NCBI GenBank assembly: GCA_021811745.1
Contig: JAJZNH010000291.1
Span: forward strand, 1 to 9,330
Source of the DNA: Acidobacteriota bacterium
GTDB lineage: Bacteria > Acidobacteriota > Terriglobia > Terriglobales > Acidobacteriaceae
Direction: 5' to 3'
Length of the DNA stretch: 9,330 bases
The notes under the pieces were generated by a model, which saw only the letters and a program-made list of their open reading frames with translations, was not told where the DNA came from and made no database searches. This document shows, piece by piece, positions 6,438-9,330 of this stretch. Each line of letters opens with the position of its first letter. Positions within the stretch are counted from its first letter, which is position 1. Both the position numbers and the translations under genes were made by a program.

Positions 6438-8174
6438 ATGTATGCTCGTGTTTTGAAGTCTGTGGGCGGGATACTTGCCTTAGCAATGGCGGCGTCACTG
6501 CCTGCTCTTTTGCCTGCGCAAGTCAAGTCCACCCCATCAGGCAAAACCGTCGCAAATTCCCCATCGCGTTGGGATATCTTTGCAGGCTATAGCTATCTGG
6601 CTCCAAAAGGAACGGTACAGGTTCCACAACCTAATGGGACCATCCAGCCCTTTTCGTACAACGCCGTGAATGTGGGTGGGCTTTTCAGCGGCGCTTATTT
6701 CTTCAATCGCTATTTAGGCCTGCAGGCGGAGTTCGCCGAGCACAACTGGGGCACACAGAGTTCAAACGGAAGCAACATCGGCACTCGTGGCAATAACGAT
6801 GGCTTCGATACTATCGCCGGCGGCGTGATTTTCCGCTTCCCCACCGGCAACATTACGCCATTTGTTCATGCACTGGCAGGTGCGGCCCGAGTCGGTGGTC
6901 CTGATTTCAATCCTTATACCTGGGGCCCGGATATTACCACAGGCGGCGGTATGGATTATGAGACGCCGCTGTTCAATCATCATCTTGCGATTCGGGTGTT
7001 TCAGGCGGATTACGAGTATATGCATGCCGACTTCGGCCCGGGCGTCTACGGAGGCCGCGCCAACATTAACGCGGCACGTTTGAGCGCGGGCGTGGTGTTC
7101 CACATTGGTTCGGTAGTGCCGCCGACGCCGGTGACGCTGTCCTTGGCGGCGAACCCGACGACTGTGTATCCCGGCCAGCCTGTGACGATATCGGCAACGG
7201 CAGGCAACCTGAATCCGAAGATGCACACGATTTATTCGTATTCGGGCAAGGGCGTGACGGGCAAGGATACGACGGCGACGGTGGATACGAACGATCTGGC
7301 TCCCGGGACGTATACGGTGAGCGGCACGGTGAAGCAGGGCAAGCCGGGCAAGGAGGGCGTGAAGCCGTGGCAGACGGCGGAAGCCACGACGACGTTCACG
7401 GTGAAGCAGTTTGAGCCGCCGACGATCAGTTGTTCGGCGAGCCCGAGCACGATCAAGCCGGGCGAGACGGCGACGATTACGTCGACAGGCGTGAGCCCGC
7501 AGAACCGTCCGCTGACGTACAGCTACTCGGCATCGGCCGGAACGATCAGCGGCAGCGGAACAACGGCGACGTTCGAGTCGACGGGCGCGCCGACGGGACC
7601 GACGGAGATCACCTGTAAGGTGACCGACGACAAGGGGCAGACGGCTACAGCGAACACGACGGTGACGATCACGGCTCCGTATGTGCCGCCGCCGCCGCAC
7701 ACGCAGGCGCTGTGCTCGATCAGCTTCTCGACCGACAAGCGTCGTCCGACGCGCGTGGACAACGAAGCGAAGGCATGCCTGGATCAGGTAGCGCTGGCGC
7801 TGCAGAACCAGCCGAACGCGAAGGCGGTGATGGTGGGCGAGCAGACGTCACAGGAGAACGACCTGACGATGAAGGCAGAGGCGCGTGCGCAGAAGTACCC
7901 GCGGCGTCGCATCAAGGTGGAGCACTATGCGGCTCAGCGTGCTGTGAATGCCAAGGACTACCTGGTGACGGAGAAGGGCATCGATGCATCGCGGATCAGC
8001 ACGGCAACGGGTACGTCGGATAGCCAGACGGTAGAGAACTACCTGGTGCCTGCCGGAGCGAACTTCTCGTCGGATGTGACGGGAACTACGCCAGTGGATG
8101 AGTCGGCGATCAAGCCGGAGGTACGTCATCCGCTGCCGATGCGGCATCGTTCGCGCCGGTCAACCAGCAAGTAA
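6438..8174 (+). CDS. OmpA-family outer-membrane protein with Ig-like modules
   Basis: A 578-residue exported protein. Residues 1-28 form a signal peptide (hydrophobic GGILALAMAASLPALLPA, cleavage after LPA or AQ). Residues 45-224 look like an eight-stranded OmpA-type beta-barrel: WDIFAGYSYL opens it, and LSAGVVFHIG is a typical closing strand. Two beta-sandwich Ig/PKD-like modules follow (about 231-323 and 327-411; SLAANPTTVYPGQPVTI and SCSASPSTIKPGETATI mark their starts), then a proline linker PPPPH. A C-terminal OmpA-like domain (about 425-545) contains AAQRAVNAKDYLVTEKGIDA and RISTATG. The last 25 residues are basic and probably disordered. The likely role is linking the outer membrane to peptidoglycan. 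The usual TDxxG ligand loop is altered (VGEQTSQEND) and is followed by an insertion, so cell-wall binding is uncertain. Codon use changes abruptly near residue 228. The start is fixed by a strong ribosome binding site. The gene appears monocistronic, ended by the hairpins downstream. Confidence 0.85.
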   Translation: MYARVLKSVGGILALAMAASLPALLPAQVKSTPSGKTVANSPSRWDIFAGYSYLAPKGTVQVPQPNGTIQPFSYNAVNVGGLFSGAYFFNRYLGLQAEFAEHNWGTQSSNGSNIGTRGNNDGFDTIAGGVIFRFPTGNITPFVHALAGAARVGGPDFNPYTWGPDITTGGGMDYETPLFNHHLAIRVFQADYEYMHADFGPGVYGGRANINAARLSAGVVFHIGSVVPPTPVTLSLAANPTTVYPGQPVTISATAGNLNPKMHTIYSYSGKGVTGKDTTATVDTNDLAPGTYTVSGTVKQGKPGKEGVKPWQTAEATTTFTVKQFEPPTISCSASPSTIKPGETATITSTGVSPQNRPLTYSYSASAGTISGSGTTATFESTGAPTGPTEITCKVTDDKGQTATANTTVTITAPYVPPPPHTQALCSISFSTDKRRPTRVDNEAKACLDQVALALQNQPNAKAVMVGEQTSQENDLTMKAEARAQKYPRRRIKVEHYAAQRAVNAKDYLVTEKGIDASRISTATGTSDSQTVENYLVPAGANFSSDVTGTTPVDESAIKPEVRHPLPMRHRSRRSTSK

Positions 8175-8204
8175 GGCGGGTGGGTCTGGAAGCCCGCGAG
8201 AGAA

Positions 8205-8236
8205 TGCCGGGGCAGTCCAGGGAGACTGCCCCGGCA
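8205..8236. other. Perfect 13-base-pair hairpin without T-tract
   Basis: tgccggggcagtc (8205-8217) and gactgccccggca (8224-8236) are exact reverse complements separated by six bases. It lies 30 bases after the stop of the OmpA-family gene. No T-run follows on + and no A-run precedes it, so it is not a classic intrinsic terminator. It could stabilise the 3' end of the mRNA, act with the terminator further on, or be a protein-binding palindrome. Confidence 0.65.
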
Positions 8237-8320
8237 GAAATCCGATTCGCCGGTTCACCGATTGCCGAGCGATGGATGGGGGATGATCGTCACGAGCATA
8301 GATTCCTCTTGCAGTTCTTT

Positions 8321-8358
8321 GAGGCTGACCGGAAAGCCGGTCGGCCTCTTCGATTTTT
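8321..8358 (+). terminator. Rho-independent terminator of the OmpA-family gene
   Basis: gaggctgaccgg (8321-8332) pairs over 12 positions, with a single G-T wobble, with ccggtcggcctc (8337-8348), closing a 4-base loop aaag. It is followed by ttcgattttt and further T-rich sequence. The T-run is on the + strand only, so it ends rightward transcription from the OmpA-family gene and isolates the next gene. Confidence 0.8.
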
Positions 8359-8408
8359 CGGCGTCTTTTGTTTATTCTTTCTATGTAATCTGGGGGATTT
8401 TTATCTGG

Positions 8409-9330
8409 ATGAGCGGTTTTAGGATTAATTCTGCTTATAGACGGCGTCCAGGCATTCCAGCCTTGGTGGTGTGTGCCCTTATTGCCGTGTTTTTTGTGCC
8501 CCGGTTGGCGGCACAACCGTCGTGGAGCGTGGTGGGCCCGGCAGGCGGCGACGCGCGCTCATTTGGGGTAGTTCCCGGCCAGCCTAACCATCTATATTTG
8601 GGTACTACCAATAGCTGGATCTACGAATCGACGGACAGTGGGGCATCCTGGCATCGCCTTGCCAAACTCGGCTCCACAGACGGCCTGATCGTCGACCACA
8701 TTTTGGTGGAAGCCGGCGATCCCTCCACGATCTACGCGGCTGCCTGGAGGGCCGACAGCGCTGACGGAGGGCTGTGGATAAGCCATAACGCCGGCCGGAG
8801 CTGGACCGAGGTGCCGGGACTGCACGGGCAGTCGATACGCGCCTTCACTCAGGCGCCGTCAGATCATCGCATTATGTATGCGGGAACCCTTGAAGGAGTG
8901 TTCCGCAGCGGCGACTCCGGCAAGACCTGGACGCTGATCAGTCCGCGGGGAAGCCGCGAAATTCATGAAATTGAGTCGCTTGCAGTCGATCCGGTCGACC
9001 CGAATGTCGTGTATGCCGGCACCTGGCATCTGCCCTGGAAGACGTTCAACGCCGGCAAGAGCTGGCGCAGTATCAAAAGAGGGCTCATCGTAGACTCCGA
9101 CGTGTTTTCCATCGTCGTCGATCCGGTGATGCCGCGCGTTGTTTATCTGAGCGCGTGCAGCGGAATTTACAAGAGTGACAGCGCCGGCTTGCGCTTCCGC
9201 AAGATACAGGGGATTCCTTCGTCCGCGCGGAGGACACGGGTTCTCAGGCAGGATCCAGCCAATCGCGAGATCGTGTATGCGGGAACCACGGAGGGGCTGT
9301 TCAAGACCGTAAACGGTGGCAGGACCTTCA
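8409..9330 (+). CDS. Secreted Asp-box/BNR-repeat beta-propeller protein (3' end outside window)
   Basis: An open frame of 307 codons runs off the window end. The N-terminus has a basic stretch (YRRRPG, 10-15), a hydrophobic core (IPALVVCALIAVFFVP, 16-31) and a likely signal-peptidase site after LAA (35). The rest is a series of about 44-residue repeats, each with a DP-type turn, a VYAGT-like strand and an Asp-box. The Asp-boxes are STDSGASW (74-81), SHNAGRSW (125-132), SGDSGKTW (167-174), FNAGKSW (213-219), SDSAGLRF (256-263) and VNGGRTF (301-307, at the edge). Such sortilin/VPS10-like or YCF48-like propellers are exported. Some are sialidase-like hydrolases, but no catalytic residue can be assigned here. 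GGGGGA at 8392-8397 is a plausible ribosome binding site, 11 bases from the ATG. No alternative start is needed, because the signal peptide begins properly at this Met. The function and substrate are unknown. Confidence 0.85.
   Translation, partial: MSGFRINSAYRRRPGIPALVVCALIAVFFVPRLAAQPSWSVVGPAGGDARSFGVVPGQPNHLYLGTTNSWIYESTDSGASWHRLAKLGSTDGLIVDHILVEAGDPSTIYAAAWRADSADGGLWISHNAGRSWTEVPGLHGQSIRAFTQAPSDHRIMYAGTLEGVFRSGDSGKTWTLISPRGSREIHEIESLAVDPVDPNVVYAGTWHLPWKTFNAGKSWRSIKRGLIVDSDVFSIVVDPVMPRVVYLSACSGIYKSDSAGLRFRKIQGIPSSARRTRVLRQDPANREIVYAGTTEGLFKTVNGGRTF

Noticed and set aside
6762..7700. 312-codon ORF on the minus strand inside the OmpA-family gene
   Set aside because: Its product is extremely Arg-rich with repetitive composition, as expected from antisense reading of G/C-ending codons. 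The + strand frame has a signal peptide and recognisable domains.
1..9330. Defence system, toxin-antitoxin pair, CRISPR array, prophage or transposase
   Set aside because: I looked for these in the translated frames and as spaced direct repeats. No matching motif or array was found; the only repeat arrays are the short heptads beside deoC.

Overview
The window looks like a stretch of chromosome from an Acidobacteriota-type bacterium. That placement is an inference from gene content and style: secreted proteins with cleavage sites ending in Ala-Gln, an OmpA-family protein with Ig-like modules, a GH27 alpha-galactosidase, and GC-rich genes. There is no rRNA or other marker to prove it. I see no CRISPR array, tRNA, rRNA, insertion sequence or phage gene.

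Layout. Positions 1-681 (+) hold the C-terminal part of a GH27 alpha-galactosidase cut by the window edge. Converging on it, with a 17-base gap, is a 603-residue GAF-GAF-PP2C (RsbU/SpoIIE-like) phosphatase at 699-2510 (-). Upstream of that on the same strand is deoC at 2681-3436 (-). The 170 bases between these two genes hold two arrays of degenerate 7-base units in opposite orientation around a small hairpin. A divergent intergenic region (3437-3667) separates deoC from tdh (3668-4711, +), which is followed after 52 bases by dapD (4764-5612, +). Next comes an 825-base stretch (5613-6437) that is more AT-rich in its second half and has only one marginal small ORF. A 578-residue OmpA-family outer-membrane protein follows (6438-8174, +). 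After it come a strong hairpin without a T-tract, a convincing Rho-independent terminator, and the start of a secreted Asp-box/BNR beta-propeller protein (8409 to the window end, +).

Function. The metabolic genes are separate housekeeping functions rather than one pathway: galactoside hydrolysis, deoxyribose-phosphate breakdown, threonine catabolism, and the succinyl branch of lysine/diaminopimelate synthesis. The last two genes encode cell-envelope or exported proteins.

I found no convincing new multi-gene system. The observations most worth a second look are the paired heptad-repeat element beside deoC, the sharp change in codon style inside the OmpA-family gene at a domain boundary, the non-canonical peptidoglycan-binding loop of that protein, and the gene-poor AT-rich gap upstream of it.
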